A stretch of 64,000 nucleotides of DNA, from assembly GCF_006385575.1 (NCBI RefSeq), contig NZ_CP041040.1, positions 3,286,001 through 3,350,000 on the forward strand. The letters run 5' to 3'. This DNA comes from Microbacterium foliorum (GTDB taxonomy: Bacteria; Actinomycetota; Actinomycetes; Actinomycetales; Microbacteriaceae). This document shows positions 16,180 through 26,294 of this stretch, piece after piece. Below the pieces are notes generated by a model. It was not told the DNA's origin. It worked only from the letters and a program-made list of their open reading frames with translations, and ran no database searches. Both the position numbers and the translations under genes were made by a program. Positions within the stretch are counted from its first letter, which is position 1. Every line of letters starts with the position of its first letter.

Positions 16180-17241
16180 TCAGAAGAGCGAGCGTTCGGG
16201 CACGAAATCCCGAGCCTCGGCACCGGCATCCGACGGGAGTTCGGCGATCGTCGCCGGGTTCCACTTCGGATTGCGGTCCTTGTCGATGAGCTGGGCCCGG
16301 ATCCCTTCGACGAGATCGGGATGCCGCGTCACGAACCACATCACGCGGCGGTACTCACCCTCGAGCGCGGCTCGCAGATCCGGGAGTCGACGCGCCTCCC
16401 TGACGGCGTCGAGCGTGACCGCCAGTCCTGTCGGGGCCAGGCTCTCGAGCAGGTCCGCGGTCGTCGAGGCATCCGCAGCCTCCTCGGCACGCAGTCGCGA
16501 CACGATCTCCGCGATCGTGTCGGCCGAGAACGCGCGGTCGATCCAGTCGCGGGAGGCCGGCAGCGCAGACGGCTCAGGAGTCTCGTCGAACAGCAGCACG
16601 ATCTCGGCCGGCCCGGTCGGGTCGGCGCGGTAGGCGAGAGCCTCGCGCAGTGCATCGAGTCGATCGGACGGCACGAAGTGGTCGGCGAAGCCGAGCAGCA
16701 CGGCATCCGCTCCGGTCATCGTCGAACCCGTGAGTCCGAAGTACTCGCCGAACCGGCCGGGCGTGCGCCCCAGCAGCCGCGTGCCGCCGACATCGGGGGT
16801 GAATCCGATGCGCGTCTCGGGCATCGCCAGCTTCGAACGCTCGGTGACGATGCGGATGGCCGCGTGACCCGAGAGGCCGACGCCGCCGCCCATCGTGATG
16901 CCGTCGGCGATGGAGACGATGGGTTTCGGGTACTCGGCGATCATCGCGTTCAGCGCGTACTCGGCGCGGAAGAACTCGGTGGTCTCCTCCGTGCGTCCTG
17001 CCACGATCTGTCCATGCAGTCCGCGAACGTCTCCCCCGGCGCACATGCCCCGCTCGCCCGCGCCGTCGATGACGACGATCTGCACGTCGGTGTCGTGACG
17101 CCAGTCCTCGAGCGCCTGCGTCAGCAGCTGGATCATCCCGGGGTCGAGCGCGTTGATCGCTTCCGGGCGGTTCAGGGTCAGCCTGCCGAGGGCTCCTTCG
17201 GTACGGACGAGGACCCGGGGAGCTGCGCTGGATTCGGTCAC
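16180..17241 (-). CDS. 3-hydroxyisobutyryl-CoA hydrolase-like (enoyl-CoA hydratase/isomerase family)
   Basis: Starting at GTG 17241 the protein is 353 aa, the usual length for HIBCH. TAGCCT lies 7 bases before the GTG, a leaderless arrangement. The crotonase core is clear: RPEAINALD near the start, CAGGDVRGLHG (oxyanion hole), PIVSIADGITMGGGVGLSGH, and ETRIGFTPDVGGT with the catalytic acidic residue. HIBCH releases 3-hydroxyisobutyrate in valine breakdown. A related enoyl-CoA hydratase activity is the main alternative. Confidence 0.85.
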   Translation of the reverse strand: MTESSAAPRVLVRTEGALGRLTLNRPEAINALDPGMIQLLTQALEDWRHDTDVQIVVIDGAGERGMCAGGDVRGLHGQIVAGRTEETTEFFRAEYALNAMIAEYPKPIVSIADGITMGGGVGLSGHAAIRIVTERSKLAMPETRIGFTPDVGGTRLLGRTPGRFGEYFGLTGSTMTGADAVLLGFADHFVPSDRLDALREALAYRADPTGPAEIVLLFDETPEPSALPASRDWIDRAFSADTIAEIVSRLRAEEAADASTTADLLESLAPTGLAVTLDAVREARRLPDLRAALEGEYRRVMWFVTRHPDLVEGIRAQLIDKDRNPKWNPATIAELPSDAGAEARDFVPERSLF

Positions 17242-17362
17242 GGGTGCCAGGCTACCCGGTGGACCGACCCTTGCATCCGGCGGCGTTTGTAGGGTAAATG
17301 CACGATCCTGCGGCTTTTCCGGCAGGATAGACAGAACTGCCCACTGCAACGAGAGGTCGCAG

Positions 17363-19249
17363 ATGCCCGACGGACAGGTGCTCGAGTTCACGCACGTCAC
17401 GAAGCGCTTCAACGACGTGACGGCGGTGTCCGACTTCTCCGCGCGAGTCGAGCCCGGTGTCGTGACCGCTTTCCTCGGCCCGAACGGCGCCGGAAAGACC
17501 ACCACCCTGCGCATCCTCCTCGGGCAGGTGCGCGCCACGAGCGGCACCGCCACGATCGGTGGAACTGCGCATTCAGAGCTGCGCCACCCGCTGCGCACGA
17601 TCGGCTCCGTCCTGGAGGAGACCGCGTACCGCCCTCGTCGCTCGGCTTCACGCCAGTTGACGATCGCGGCCAAGGCCAACGGCATCCCACTCTCGCGTGT
17701 CGACGAGGTCCTCTCGCTGGTCGGTCTCGAGCACGAAGCCGAAGGTCGCATCGGCAGCTTCTCGCTCGGAATGCGTCAGCGACTGAGCGTGGCGCACGCG
17801 CTGCTGGGCGATCCCGGCGCTCTGGTCTTCGACGAACCGGCGAACGGCCTCGACCCGGAGGGCATCCGCTGGATCCGCCTCCTCCTGCGCCGCCTCGCAG
17901 ACGAGGGCCGCACGGTTCTCGTCTCCTCTCACGTGCTGAGTGAGATCGAGCAGGTCGCAGACCACGTGCTCGTGCTCTCGAAGGGCCAGCTCGTGCTCTC
18001 GAGCGGCATCGAGAAGCTCGCCGATCCGTCGGCAGGATCGGTCGTGGTCGACGCGGTGGATCGTGCCGCGCTGAAGTCGGCGCTCTCAGCGGCAGGCCTC
18101 GAGGTCGAGGTGCTCCGCTCGGGTCTCACGGTTCGCGGCAGCAACGCGGGTGCGGTCGGCGCCATCGCGGCATCGGCGGGCATCGCCCTCGCCACTCTCG
18201 TGCAGCGCGGCCCGACCCTCGAAGACGTCTTCATCGAACTCGTCCGCGGCGGCAGGCTCGCACCGCAGGCCATCACCGCCGCGCCGGTCGTCGAGGCCGC
18301 CCCGCCGGTCGTCGAGGCCGCCGCGCCGGTCGCGGAGGCCGATGAGGACGAAACGCCGGTCATCGGTGGTGCGGCGGCATCCGAATCCTCGACCGCCGAT
18401 TCCGCCGAGACGGACTCCGACGCTGCCGACTCCGACACCTCCCCGGCTGAGGATGTCTCCGAGTCCGACGCAGCAGCCGCACCTGAGTCCTCCGAGTCCG
18501 ATGCAGCCGCGTCAGACGCCGCTCGCGCGGCGGCCGACGCGGCGGATGCCGAGGCCGACGACGCGGCGGATGCTGCAGATGCCGCTCGTGATGTCGAGTA
18601 CGCCGCGGCAGAGCTCCGCTACGCAGCGGACGCCTCGGATGCCAACGACGCAGAGGATGCGGCCGACATCGCCTCCGAGGCAGCCCATGCGGGCGGCGAT
18701 GACGCCCCCGGCGATGCAGACTCGACTGGCGGATCGATGGAGCCGGAGACGTCTGCCGAACCTGAGGCGGAGAGCACCCGACCGTCGTTCGACGACATCC
18801 TGTTCGGCACGGCACCGGCCGACGGTGCCGACGCTCCTGTCGCCGCGGACACCGACGCCGACATCGCTGAAGACGGTGCCGACGCTCCTGCCGCCGAGGA
18901 CTCCGACACGGCCGCGAACGAGGACGGCAACGACGAGCACTCTGGAGTCGAGTTCTTCGCCGAGGTGCACGAGTCCGACGAGTCGGAGGAGGCTTCCCCT
19001 CGCGAAGACGACCCTCGCTCGGCGGCCGTCACCTCGATGCTCGCCGCCGCCGCGCGCGCCTACTACGAGGACGAACCCAAGGACTATCCGCTCGGTGAAG
19101 CCGACGCATCAGCGGAGACGGAGACAGGCGCGGAGGTGGCGACGGACGCGGACGCGGATGCCGCTCCGGAAGCGGACCACGGCCGCGACGAAGAGCAGCA
19201 CGAGGGCGAGCACCACGAGCACCACGACGGCGAGCACGACCGTCCCTGA
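17363..19249 (+). CDS. ABC transporter ATP-binding protein with ~320-residue acidic low-complexity tail
   Basis: The ATG at 17363 has GAGAGG 6 bases upstream and gives 628 aa. The first 300 residues are a normal drug/lipid-export type ATPase (NatA/CcmA-like): Walker A GPNGAGKTT (39-47), signature FSLGMRQRL, Walker B ALVFDEPANGLDPEG. The remaining half is almost entirely Ala, Asp, Glu, Ser and Pro, including short repeats of VVEAAPP and DAADA types. No membrane segment follows and no permease gene is adjacent. Such a tail on an ABC ATPase is unusual; it is probably disordered and could be a tether or interaction region. Confidence 0.85.
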   Translation: MPDGQVLEFTHVTKRFNDVTAVSDFSARVEPGVVTAFLGPNGAGKTTTLRILLGQVRATSGTATIGGTAHSELRHPLRTIGSVLEETAYRPRRSASRQLTIAAKANGIPLSRVDEVLSLVGLEHEAEGRIGSFSLGMRQRLSVAHALLGDPGALVFDEPANGLDPEGIRWIRLLLRRLADEGRTVLVSSHVLSEIEQVADHVLVLSKGQLVLSSGIEKLADPSAGSVVVDAVDRAALKSALSAAGLEVEVLRSGLTVRGSNAGAVGAIAASAGIALATLVQRGPTLEDVFIELVRGGRLAPQAITAAPVVEAAPPVVEAAAPVAEADEDETPVIGGAAASESSTADSAETDSDAADSDTSPAEDVSESDAAAAPESSESDAAASDAARAAADAADAEADDAADAADAARDVEYAAAELRYAADASDANDAEDAADIASEAAHAGGDDAPGDADSTGGSMEPETSAEPEAESTRPSFDDILFGTAPADGADAPVAADTDADIAEDGADAPAAEDSDTAANEDGNDEHSGVEFFAEVHESDESEEASPREDDPRSAAVTSMLAAAARAYYEDEPKDYPLGEADASAETETGAEVATDADADAAPEADHGRDEEQHEGEHHEHHDGEHDRP

Positions 19250-19271
19250 GATCAGCTGAGCGGGCCTCGAT

Positions 19272-19312
19272 GCGAACGCCCTCCGTGCCTCGAGGCTGCG
19301 GAGGGCATTCGC
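19272..19312. terminator. Bidirectional terminator after the acidic-tail ATPase
   Basis: GCGAACGCCCTCCG (19272-19285) pairs with CGGAGGGCATTCGC (19299-19312) with one mismatch in 14 bp. It lies between two convergent genes. Confidence 0.75.
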
Positions 19313-19327
19313 TCGTTCCAGGGTCTC

Positions 19328-19777
19328 TCAGGCGGGTCGCGGGCGGATCACCGGACGGCGACTCCCCTTCGACACCGGCGTCGGCGACGTCGCCACGATC
19401 TCCTCGACGTCCGCCGGCTCATCCGAGACGTCGAGTCGGAGTGCCTGGGTCAACGCCAGGCCGTGACTCGTCGTGAGTATCAGCCGTCGGTACTGCGCGT
19501 CACCCGAGAGATCGATGACCACGCTGGGACGTCGGCGGCGGATGAGGACGAAATCGACGCTGCCCGCGGCCTTCCACGTTCCTGCGGCGAGCACGCCGGG
19601 GATGTGGGTTCCCGGATTCGGCACGCCACGCAACCAGGTCCACGCGTCGTCGATCAACTGGACCTTGGTGATGGTGTCGCGCACGAGCCGCACGTTGTCA
19701 CGGTGGAAGCTCGCCGCACGCTCGATCGGCGAGAGCACGATCTCGAGTTGCGTCTGGTCCAGCAGCAACGTCACCAT
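19328..19777 (-). CDS. Conserved hypothetical protein (~149 aa)
   Basis: The protein starts MVTLLLDQTQLEIVLSP. It has a predominantly beta-rich pattern with a central WTWLRGVPNPGTHIPG motif, then VDFVLIRRRRPSVVIDL, and a basic disordered tail. The overall pattern recalls small actinobacterial proteins of unknown function with a beta-sandwich or PH-like domain, but I do not recognise a named family. CAGACT lies 6 bases before the ATG, fitting leaderless transcription. It is divergent from the DUF222-HNH gene. Confidence 0.75.
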   Translation of the reverse strand: MVTLLLDQTQLEIVLSPIERAASFHRDNVRLVRDTITKVQLIDDAWTWLRGVPNPGTHIPGVLAAGTWKAAGSVDFVLIRRRRPSVVIDLSGDAQYRRLILTTSHGLALTQALRLDVSDEPADVEEIVATSPTPVSKGSRRPVIRPRPA

Positions 19778-19922
19778 GCGTCCAGTCTGCCAGCGGCACC
19801 CTTCCAGATGTCTGTGTCTTGTTCACAGGAAGGCAACGATCCGTTGTCGGTTCCCACGATTCCACCCCTCTTCCATTCCGTTGTTCTGCTCGACCTTCGA
19901 ACAAATCTACTAGAGTCGAAGC

Positions 19923-21317
19923 ATGACATCCGCCACCGATCCCGACCTCGAGCAGCGCGCTGAGCTGCTCGACTCATGGGTCGAGAAGCGGAGACAGATC
20001 GCCGTTCTCGAGGCCGAGGCATCCGCTCTCCTCGCCGAGCGGATGCGCCTGAGCCAGTCGGACTGCGACGAGAACCCGTTCCATCGCGATGTCATCCACC
20101 GATCGATGATCGCGGAGCACTCCGCGGCAGGTCGCATGGCGCAAGGCAGCATCGAGTACGCGTTCACCGACGCGGCTTTCCTCGAGCGAGGTCATCCGCG
20201 TGTGCAGCAGGCGTTCCGCGACGGTATCGTCACGGCCGCGCACGTCCGCGAGATCGTCCGTGCAGCGGGGGTCGTCCGCGAGGCGGTCAACAACGGCAGA
20301 GCGGATGCCGAGGCGCTCGAGGACTACGACATCGCTGCCGTGACCGTCGCAGAGAGGGAGACCCCCGCACGGACGAGAGTGCACCTCAGGGCGCTGGCAG
20401 CAGTCCTCGCGGGTTCCACGGTCAATGAGCGGCACGCACGGGCACTGTCTGAACGCACGGTGACCGTACGGCCCGCCGGCGATGGGCTCGCCGTGCTGAC
20501 CGCGGTGCTCCCCGAGCATCTCGCCGTGGCGATCCTCGACCGCCTGACGCAGCTGGCCCGCGCCGTCATCGCCGGCCGGGCAGACCGCGAGCCGGTGCTC
20601 GAGCCCATCGATGACGGCGAGAACCCGATCTACCCCGACGACATCGCCGCCGACTCCGCGGCTCGCGATGACTACGCGATCTTCGGGGAGGGCACGTTCA
20701 CCACCGATCCCACGGTCGAGCACATCCCGGCAGACACGCGCACGATCGACCAGGTCAGAGCCGACCTGCTGATCGATCTCCTCCTTGCCGCCGATCCCAG
20801 TGCCGCGAACGGCTCAGGGCTCGATAACATCCGTGGGCGGATCCACGTCACTGTCGCCTCGACGACGCTCGCAGGCTGCGATGAGCGTCCCGCCGAACTC
20901 GACGGTCACGGCCCCCTGCATCCCGGTGTGGCCCGCGATCTCGCCGGTCGCATGCGCGGATGGTCTCGCCTGTTCCTTGATCCGACAGGCCTCGTCGTCA
21001 AGACCGACAACTATGCGCCCACCGAGGCGATGCGTCGATTCCTCCGCGCCCGAGACCAGCACTGTCGGTTCCCCGGCTGCAGGATGCCGGTGCATCGCTG
21101 CCAGGTCGACCACACCTTCGATCATGCCAAGGGCGGACGGACCGAGATCCATAACCTGGCTCACCTCTGCGCGAGCCACCATGTGCTGAAGCATCCCGAT
21201 ATAGCCGACGAGCATCGCTGGTCGGCCAGGCAACTCCCCGACGGCACGATCGATTGGGTGAGCCCACTGGGCCGAACCTATCGAGACGATGCGAGACGAC
21301 GAGTCATGTTCGCCTGA
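19923..21317 (+). CDS. DUF222 / HNH endonuclease-signature protein
   Basis: The 464-aa protein has an N-terminal helical DUF222 region (about residues 5-330), then a C-terminal HNH motif: CRFPGCRMPVHRCQVDHTFD, a short Gly-rich turn, then NLAHLCASHHVLKH. The Cys pairs likely bind a structural zinc and the DH/N/H residues form the metal-finger nuclease centre. Actinobacteria carry many copies of this family, and their role is unsettled (linked to mobile DNA by some, to DNA metabolism by others). TAGAGT (19911-19916) lies 6 bases before the ATG. No repeats flank it, so it is not annotated as a mobile element. Confidence 0.85.
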   Translation: MTSATDPDLEQRAELLDSWVEKRRQIAVLEAEASALLAERMRLSQSDCDENPFHRDVIHRSMIAEHSAAGRMAQGSIEYAFTDAAFLERGHPRVQQAFRDGIVTAAHVREIVRAAGVVREAVNNGRADAEALEDYDIAAVTVAERETPARTRVHLRALAAVLAGSTVNERHARALSERTVTVRPAGDGLAVLTAVLPEHLAVAILDRLTQLARAVIAGRADREPVLEPIDDGENPIYPDDIAADSAARDDYAIFGEGTFTTDPTVEHIPADTRTIDQVRADLLIDLLLAADPSAANGSGLDNIRGRIHVTVASTTLAGCDERPAELDGHGPLHPGVARDLAGRMRGWSRLFLDPTGLVVKTDNYAPTEAMRRFLRARDQHCRFPGCRMPVHRCQVDHTFDHAKGGRTEIHNLAHLCASHHVLKHPDIADEHRWSARQLPDGTIDWVSPLGRTYRDDARRRVMFA

Positions 21318-21322
21318 GGTTC

Positions 21323-22651
21323 TCAGACGCCGCGAGCCGCCGCAGCGGCGGCGCGTGCAGCGATCGGCAGCGCCGCTTCGATGCGCTGAAGCTCTTCCTT
21401 GCCGTGCGCGGCTGTGAGGAACCAGGCCTCGAACACGCTCGGCGGCAGCGCGACTCCCTGCTCGCGCATCGCGTGGAAGAACGGCGCGTACCGGAACGAC
21501 TCCTGAGCCTGCGCCTCGGCATACGTGCGGGGCGCCGAAGCCCGGAAGGAGGCGCTGAAGAGGTTCCCCGCGTGTGCGACGGCGTGGGCGACGCCGGCGT
21601 CCGCGAGAGCGGCCTCCAGAGCGCTGGAGACCCTGGCTGCGGCGGCGTCGACGGCCGTGTAGACCTCGGGGGTCGCCAGGCGCAAGGTCGCGAGGCCAGC
21701 GGCGACCGAGAGCGGATTGCCCGACAGTGTGCCGGCCTGGTACACCGGCCCCAGAGGAGCGAGCAGATCCATGACCTCAGCACGTCCACCGAGCGCGGCC
21801 AGGGGCATGCCGCCGCCGACGACCTTGCCGAACGTGATGATGTCGGGCAGGTATTCCTCGCCGGCCGCAGCCTGGAGTCCCCAGAAGCCTGCGGAGTGCA
21901 CGCGGAAGCCCGTCAGCACCTCGTCAAGGATCAGCAGAGCACCATGCGCATGGGCGGTCTCGGCCAGCAGCCGGTTGAACCCCGGCAGCGGCGGAACCAC
22001 GCCCATGTTCGCGGCTGCGGCCTCGACGATCACCGCCGCGATGCGGTCACCGTGCTCGGCGAACACCGCGGCCAGCGCGTCGGGGTCGTTGTAGTCGATC
22101 ACGAGGGTCTGCGCGGCGATCGGCGCGGGCACCCCCGCAGAGCCGGGCAGAGCGAGAGTCGCGACGCCCGAGCCGGCCGCGGCGAGGAGACCGTCGGAAT
22201 GCCCGTGGTAGTGGCCGGCGAACTTGACCAGCAGGTCGCGTCCGGTGGCACCGCGCGCGAGGCGGATGGCCGTCATGGTGGCTTCGGTGCCGGTCGATAC
22301 GAGCCGCACTCGTTCGACGGGCCGGATCTCTCCGAACCGCACACGGTCGGCGATCAGCTGAGCGAGTTCCACCTCGCCCTCGGTCGGGGCGCCGAACGAG
22401 AGTCCTCGTGTGGCTGCCTCCTGCACGGCGGCGACGACCTCAGGGTGCGCGTGGCCGAGCAGCGCCGGTCCCCACGACGCGACGAGGTCGACGTACTCGT
22501 TGCCCGCGGCATCCGTGACCGTCGCGCCCTTCGCCGAGGCGAGGAAGCGCGGCGTGCCGCCGACAGAGCCGTACGCACGCACCGGCGAGTTCACGCCACC
22601 GGGGATCACCGTGCGGGCAGCGGAGAACAGGTCGTCATTGCGGTCGGTCAC
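21323..22651 (-). CDS. hemL: Glutamate-1-semialdehyde 2,1-aminomutase
   Basis: The 442-aa protein starts at GTG 22651 with AGGAG 6 bases upstream. It is a PLP-dependent class III aminotransferase: substrate motif [36 protein letters not shown]-contacting [11 protein letters not shown] (D243) and the Schiff-base lysine in [12 protein letters not shown] (K276). It turns glutamate-1-semialdehyde into 5-aminolevulinate, the second step of the C5 route begun by hemA at 30732. It is the last gene of the left-going heme cluster. Confidence 0.95.
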   Translation of the reverse strand: MTDRNDDLFSAARTVIPGGVNSPVRAYGSVGGTPRFLASAKGATVTDAAGNEYVDLVASWGPALLGHAHPEVVAAVQEAATRGLSFGAPTEGEVELAQLIADRVRFGEIRPVERVRLVSTGTEATMTAIRLARGATGRDLLVKFAGHYHGHSDGLLAAAGSGVATLALPGSAGVPAPIAAQTLVIDYNDPDALAAVFAEHGDRIAAVIVEAAAANMGVVPPLPGFNRLLAETAHAHGALLILDEVLTGFRVHSAGFWGLQAAAGEEYLPDIITFGKVVGGGMPLAALGGRAEVMDLLAPLGPVYQAGTLSGNPLSVAAGLATLRLATPEVYTAVDAAAARVSSALEAALADAGVAHAVAHAGNLFSASFRASAPRTYAEAQAQESFRYAPFFHAMREQGVALPPSVFEAWFLTAAHGKEELQRIEAALPIAARAAAAAARGV

Positions 22652-22763
22652 AGCACACTCCTCAGCGATGCGCGGAACTCTCCCGGCATCGCCTCCAGGC
22701 TAGTCCGCAGACCTGAGGAAGGGACTCAGCCGACCCCGCCACGAGCGAGGCGAGGAAGCGCTG

Positions 22764-23741
22764 TCAGTGGCGCAGCCAACGCGCGGCCTCGGTCGCCCAG
22801 TAGGTCAGGACGACATCGGCACCGGCTCGGCGGATCGAGAGCAGCGACTCGAGGATCGACGCGCGGCGGTCGATCCATCCGTTCGCCGCGGCGGCCTCGA
22901 TCATCGCGTACTCGCCGGAGACCTGGTATGCCCACACCGGAATATGCACAGTGTCGCGCACCTCGCGCAGCACGTCGAGGAAGGCCATGGCCGGCTTCAC
23001 CATGACGATGTCGGCGCCCTCCTGCTCGTCGACGACAGCCTCCCGCACACCCTCGCGGCGGTTGCCCGGGTCGAGCTGGTACGTGCGGCGGTCGCCTTTC
23101 AGCTGCGAATCCACGGCCTCACGGAACGGGCCGTAGAACGCACTCGCGTACTTCGCGGCGTAGGCGAGAAGGAGCGTGTCGGTGAAGCCCTTGGAATCGA
23201 GCGCCTCGCGGATGACGGCGACCTGGCCGTCCATCATTCCCGACAGGCCGAGCAGCTGAGAACCGGCTCGAGCCTGAGCGAGCGCCATCGACGCGTAGCG
23301 CTCGAGAGTTGCATCGTTGTCGACCGAGCCGTCTGCCGCGAGCACGCCGCAGTGACCGTGGTCGGTGAACTCGTCGAGGCACAGGTCGGTCTGCACGACG
23401 AGGGCATCGCCGACCTCGGCCGCGAGCGCCTCGGTGGCCACGTTCAGAATGCCCTTCGGGTCGTCGGCGCCCGAGCCCTGAGCATCTCTGACGGCCGGAA
23501 CTCCGAACAGCATCACACCGCCGACACCCGCCTCGGCGGCCTCGACTGCGGCGGCCCGCAGAGAGTCGAGCGAATGCTGCGCGACGCCGGGCATCGACCC
23601 GATCGGCGCAGCCTCGGTGATCCCCTCGCGGACGAACAGCGGCAGCACCAGCTGCCGCGGCTCGAGAGAGGTCTCCCGCACCAGGCCACGGACGGCAGGA
23701 GACTGCCTCAGGCGACGCAGTCGGATATCGGGGAAGCTCAC
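22764..23741 (-). CDS. hemB: Delta-aminolevulinic acid dehydratase (porphobilinogen synthase)
   Basis: The 325-aa protein condenses two 5-aminolevulinate into porphobilinogen. It has the N-terminal [18 protein letters not shown], and two active-site lysines in [12 protein letters not shown] and [11 protein letters not shown]. The metal site reads [14 protein letters not shown], so two of the three cysteines of zinc enzymes are present and the middle one is Asp. This intermediate pattern suggests a mixed or altered metal preference. Its GTG overlaps the hemD stop (GTGA, 23738-23741). A 112-base gap with no clear signal separates it from hemL. Confidence 0.95.
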   Translation of the reverse strand: MSFPDIRLRRLRQSPAVRGLVRETSLEPRQLVLPLFVREGITEAAPIGSMPGVAQHSLDSLRAAAVEAAEAGVGGVMLFGVPAVRDAQGSGADDPKGILNVATEALAAEVGDALVVQTDLCLDEFTDHGHCGVLAADGSVDNDATLERYASMALAQARAGSQLLGLSGMMDGQVAVIREALDSKGFTDTLLLAYAAKYASAFYGPFREAVDSQLKGDRRTYQLDPGNRREGVREAVVDEQEGADIVMVKPAMAFLDVLREVRDTVHIPVWAYQVSGEYAMIEAAAANGWIDRRASILESLLSIRRAGADVVLTYWATEAARWLRH

Positions 23742-24529
23742 GGCGCCAGCTCGTCCGCCGCGTGCGGAAGGGTGTAGCTCGATACGGCATCGATGAGCGC
23801 GTCGACCGTCTGACGATCGGCGACGACCGTGATCGGCAGACCCGCCTTGTCGGCATCCTTCGCGGTCCGCGGACCGATCGCCGCGAGCAGGGTCTCATCC
23901 GGGATCAGGGGGAACTGCTCGCGCACCTGCTCGGCGACCGAACCGCTCGTGATCAGGATCGCGTTGATGCGTCCGTTCTCGACGTCGCGCTTGATGCGGT
24001 CGGTGACCGGCACGCCGACGGTTCGGTAGGCGACGACGCTGTCGACGTCGTGACCGGCCTCCTGCAGCAGGACGCTGAGCACGGGCTTCGCGATCTCGCT
24101 GCGCAGCGCCAGGATGCGACGCGGTTCGGCCTCGAGGGCGATGAGCTGCTCAGCCATGCCCGCCGCCGAGTTGTCTTCGTCGGGCACCATCGCCACTTCG
24201 TACCCGACCGCCTGCAGAGCGGCCGCGGTGGTCTCGCCGACCGCCGCGATCTTCGTACGACGCGGCACCACCGCGCGGTGCGCGAACATCACGTCGACGG
24301 TCGTCGCGCTCGTCACCGTCAGCCAGTCGTACTCTCCGGCGGCCAGCCGGGTCAGTGCCACGTCGAGCGCGGCCTGATCGGTGGTGGCCGCGAAGTTGAT
24401 CAGCGGCGCGACGACGGGCACCGCTCCCCGCGAACGCAGACTGGCGGCGACGCCGTCGCCCCACGGGCCTCCGCGGGGTACGAGGATGCGCCAGCCGTCG
24501 AGCGGCCGGTCCTGCTTCGAATTGGTCAT
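23738..24529 (-). CDS. hemD: Uroporphyrinogen-III synthase
   Basis: The 263-aa protein has the two-lobed pattern of Hem[20 protein letters not shown] at the start, a central [13 protein letters not shown] segment, and near the end [14 protein letters not shown] and [15 protein letters not shown]. Sequence conservation in HemD is low, so context matters. It lies between hemC and hemB with 4-base overlaps on both sides, which settles the assignment. It cyclises hydroxymethylbilane with D-ring inversion. Confidence 0.92.
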   Translation of the reverse strand: MTNSKQDRPLDGWRILVPRGGPWGDGVAASLRSRGAVPVVAPLINFAATTDQAALDVALTRLAAGEYDWLTVTSATTVDVMFAHRAVVPRRTKIAAVGETTAAALQAVGYEVAMVPDEDNSAAGMAEQLIALEAEPRRILALRSEIAKPVLSVLLQEAGHDVDSVVAYRTVGVPVTDRIKRDVENGRINAILITSGSVAEQVREQFPLIPDETLLAAIGPRTAKDADKAGLPITVVADRQTVDALIDAVSSYTLPHAADELAP

Positions 24530-25542
24530 GATGAGGAATGCTCTCGGGAGACGAGGTCGGCCGCCCCTTGCTCGAGCAGCCGATGGGCGACAGACAACCC
24601 GAACTCGCGTGCTGTGCGCATCGGGTCTGCACCACCGGCAGCATCCGCTCCATTGCCGCTGCCGTTCCGACGAATATACTCCCCGTTCAGAGTCTCCGTG
24701 ACGTCGAGGCCGATCCGGCGTCCGCCGTCGGTCGAGTAGACGACCGTTCTGACACGGATCTCATCGCCGTTGACGACAGCATGAGCGGCCATCGGAGCCT
24801 GGCATCCGGAGTCGAGTCCTTCGAGGATTCCTCGTTCTACCGTGATGGCCAGTCGGGTGTCGTGGTCGTCGAGTTCAGCGAGTGCGGCGAGCAGCTCAAC
24901 CGGAGCGTCGGAGCGCGTCTCGACCGCGAGCGAACCCTGTCCGGGAGCGGTCGGCCACTCGGAGAGACCCAGCTCCTCACGGTGAAGCGGCGAGTCGGTC
25001 CCGAGGCGCGACAGACCGGCGGCAGCGAGGATGACAGCATCCAGCTCGCCGGATGCGACCCGCTGCAGACGCGAATCGACGTTGCCGCGGATGTCGACGA
25101 CCTCCGCGCGCGGCGCCCTGCGGTGCACCTGAGCGATGCGACGGGGAGATCCGGTGCCCACCTTGCTGCCGGAGCGCAGCTGGTGCAGCGGGGTGCCTCC
25201 GCGCGTGATCGCGACATCACGGGCGTCCTCACGCACCGGAGTGGCCGCGATGACCAGCCCCTCGGGGATCGCCGTGGGCAGGTCCTTGAGCGAGTGCACC
25301 AGGAAGTCGCACTCCCCGGCGAGCAGCGCCTCACGCAGACGTGTGGCGAAGATGCCCTGGCCGCCGATCTCCGACAGTGACGCACGATTCGTGTCGCCTT
25401 CGCTGGTGATCGGCACGAGCTCGACGGGCCGACCCGAGATCTTCTCGAGGGCGGCGGCGACATGACCCGACTGCGCCTGCGCCAGCGCGCTGCGGCGGGT
25501 GCCCAGTCGGATCGGGACGGCTGTGTGACTCTGAGTGCTCAT
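24526..25542 (-). CDS. hemC: Hydroxymethylbilane synthase (porphobilinogen deaminase)
   Basis: The 338-aa protein has IRLGTRRSALAQAQSGHVA at the start, SLKDLPTAIPEGL, GTGSPRRIAQVHRRAP, and the cofactor-bearing cysteine in LDSGCQAPMAAHA. It polymerises four porphobilinogens on a dipyrromethane primer. The C-terminus is slightly long, with a Gly/Asn/Ala insertion (RRNGSGNGADAAGGADP). Its stop overlaps the hemD start (ATGA) and it lies 7 bases after hemQ. Confidence 0.95.
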   Translation of the reverse strand: MSTQSHTAVPIRLGTRRSALAQAQSGHVAAALEKISGRPVELVPITSEGDTNRASLSEIGGQGIFATRLREALLAGECDFLVHSLKDLPTAIPEGLVIAATPVREDARDVAITRGGTPLHQLRSGSKVGTGSPRRIAQVHRRAPRAEVVDIRGNVDSRLQRVASGELDAVILAAAGLSRLGTDSPLHREELGLSEWPTAPGQGSLAVETRSDAPVELLAALAELDDHDTRLAITVERGILEGLDSGCQAPMAAHAVVNGDEIRVRTVVYSTDGGRRIGLDVTETLNGEYIRRNGSGNGADAAGGADPMRTAREFGLSVAHRLLEQGAADLVSREHSSS

Positions 25543-25549
25543 CGTCGAC

Positions 25550-26227
25550 CTACTGCAGCACGTCCGCGATCTCGTCGAACCGGAGGCGACGGCCCGTGTA
25601 GAACGGGATCTCCTCCTTCACGTAGAGACGCGCGTCGGTGTAGCGCAGGTCACGCATGAGGTCGACCAGCTCGGTGACCTCATCGGCTTCGAGCGGCAGG
25701 ATCCACTCGTAGTCGCCCAGGGCGAACGCGGCGACCGTGTTGGCGATGACGCCCGTGAACGCGGCCCCCTTGCGACCGTGATCGGCGAGCATCTTGCGAC
25801 GCTCCTCCTCCGGTGCGAGATACCACTCGGGCGTGCGCACGAACGGGTACAGGCACAGCCAGTCCTTGGGCTCGACTCCGCGGAGGAACCCCGGCACGTG
25901 CGCACGATTGAACTCAGCATCGCGGTGCACACCCATGACGTTCCAGACGGGCAGCAGGGTGCGCAGCAGCTCGGTGCGCCTCAGGCGCCGCAGAGCCTTC
26001 TGCAGGTCTTCCGCCGTGTCGCCGTGCAGCCACACCAGCAGGTCGGCGTCGGCCTTCAGGCCTGAGACGTCGTAGAAGCCGCGGACCGTGACGCCGGAGT
26101 CCTCGATGTAGGACACGATCGTCTCGAGCTCCGTGGAATCGGACTCGGTGACCGCGATATCGGGGTTTCGTCGCCAGACGGCCCAAAGGGTGAAACCGGA
26201 CGGGTTCTCTTCGCGTGCATCGGACAT
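25550..26227 (-). CDS. hemQ: Coproheme decarboxylase / peroxide-dependent heme synthase
   Basis: The 225-aa chlorite-dismutase-fold protein contains YPFVRTPEWYLAPEEERRKM, with the conserved catalytic-region tyrosine, and FTGVIANTVAAFALGDYEW near the heme pocket. It converts iron-coproporphyrin III to heme b with peroxide, the last step of the coproporphyrin-dependent pathway of actinobacteria and firmicutes. Its presence shows that this organism uses that route rather than the protoporphyrin one. CAGACT lies 6 bases before the ATG. The ferrochelatase gene (cpfC) is not in the window. Confidence 0.95.
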   Translation of the reverse strand: MSDAREENPSGFTLWAVWRRNPDIAVTESDSTELETIVSYIEDSGVTVRGFYDVSGLKADADLLVWLHGDTAEDLQKALRRLRRTELLRTLLPVWNVMGVHRDAEFNRAHVPGFLRGVEPKDWLCLYPFVRTPEWYLAPEEERRKMLADHGRKGAAFTGVIANTVAAFALGDYEWILPLEADEVTELVDLMRDLRYTDARLYVKEEIPFYTGRRLRFDEIADVLQ

Positions 26228-26294
26228 GGATCCAGTCTGCCCCCTTTGTGAATCACTCGCGAACGCGAGTCAGGATGCGAGGATTCGCCTCCGG

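Noticed and set aside
19923..21317. DUF222-HNH gene as a homing or mobile element
   Set aside because: No flanking repeats, target duplication or interrupted host gene; typical resident actinobacterial gene.
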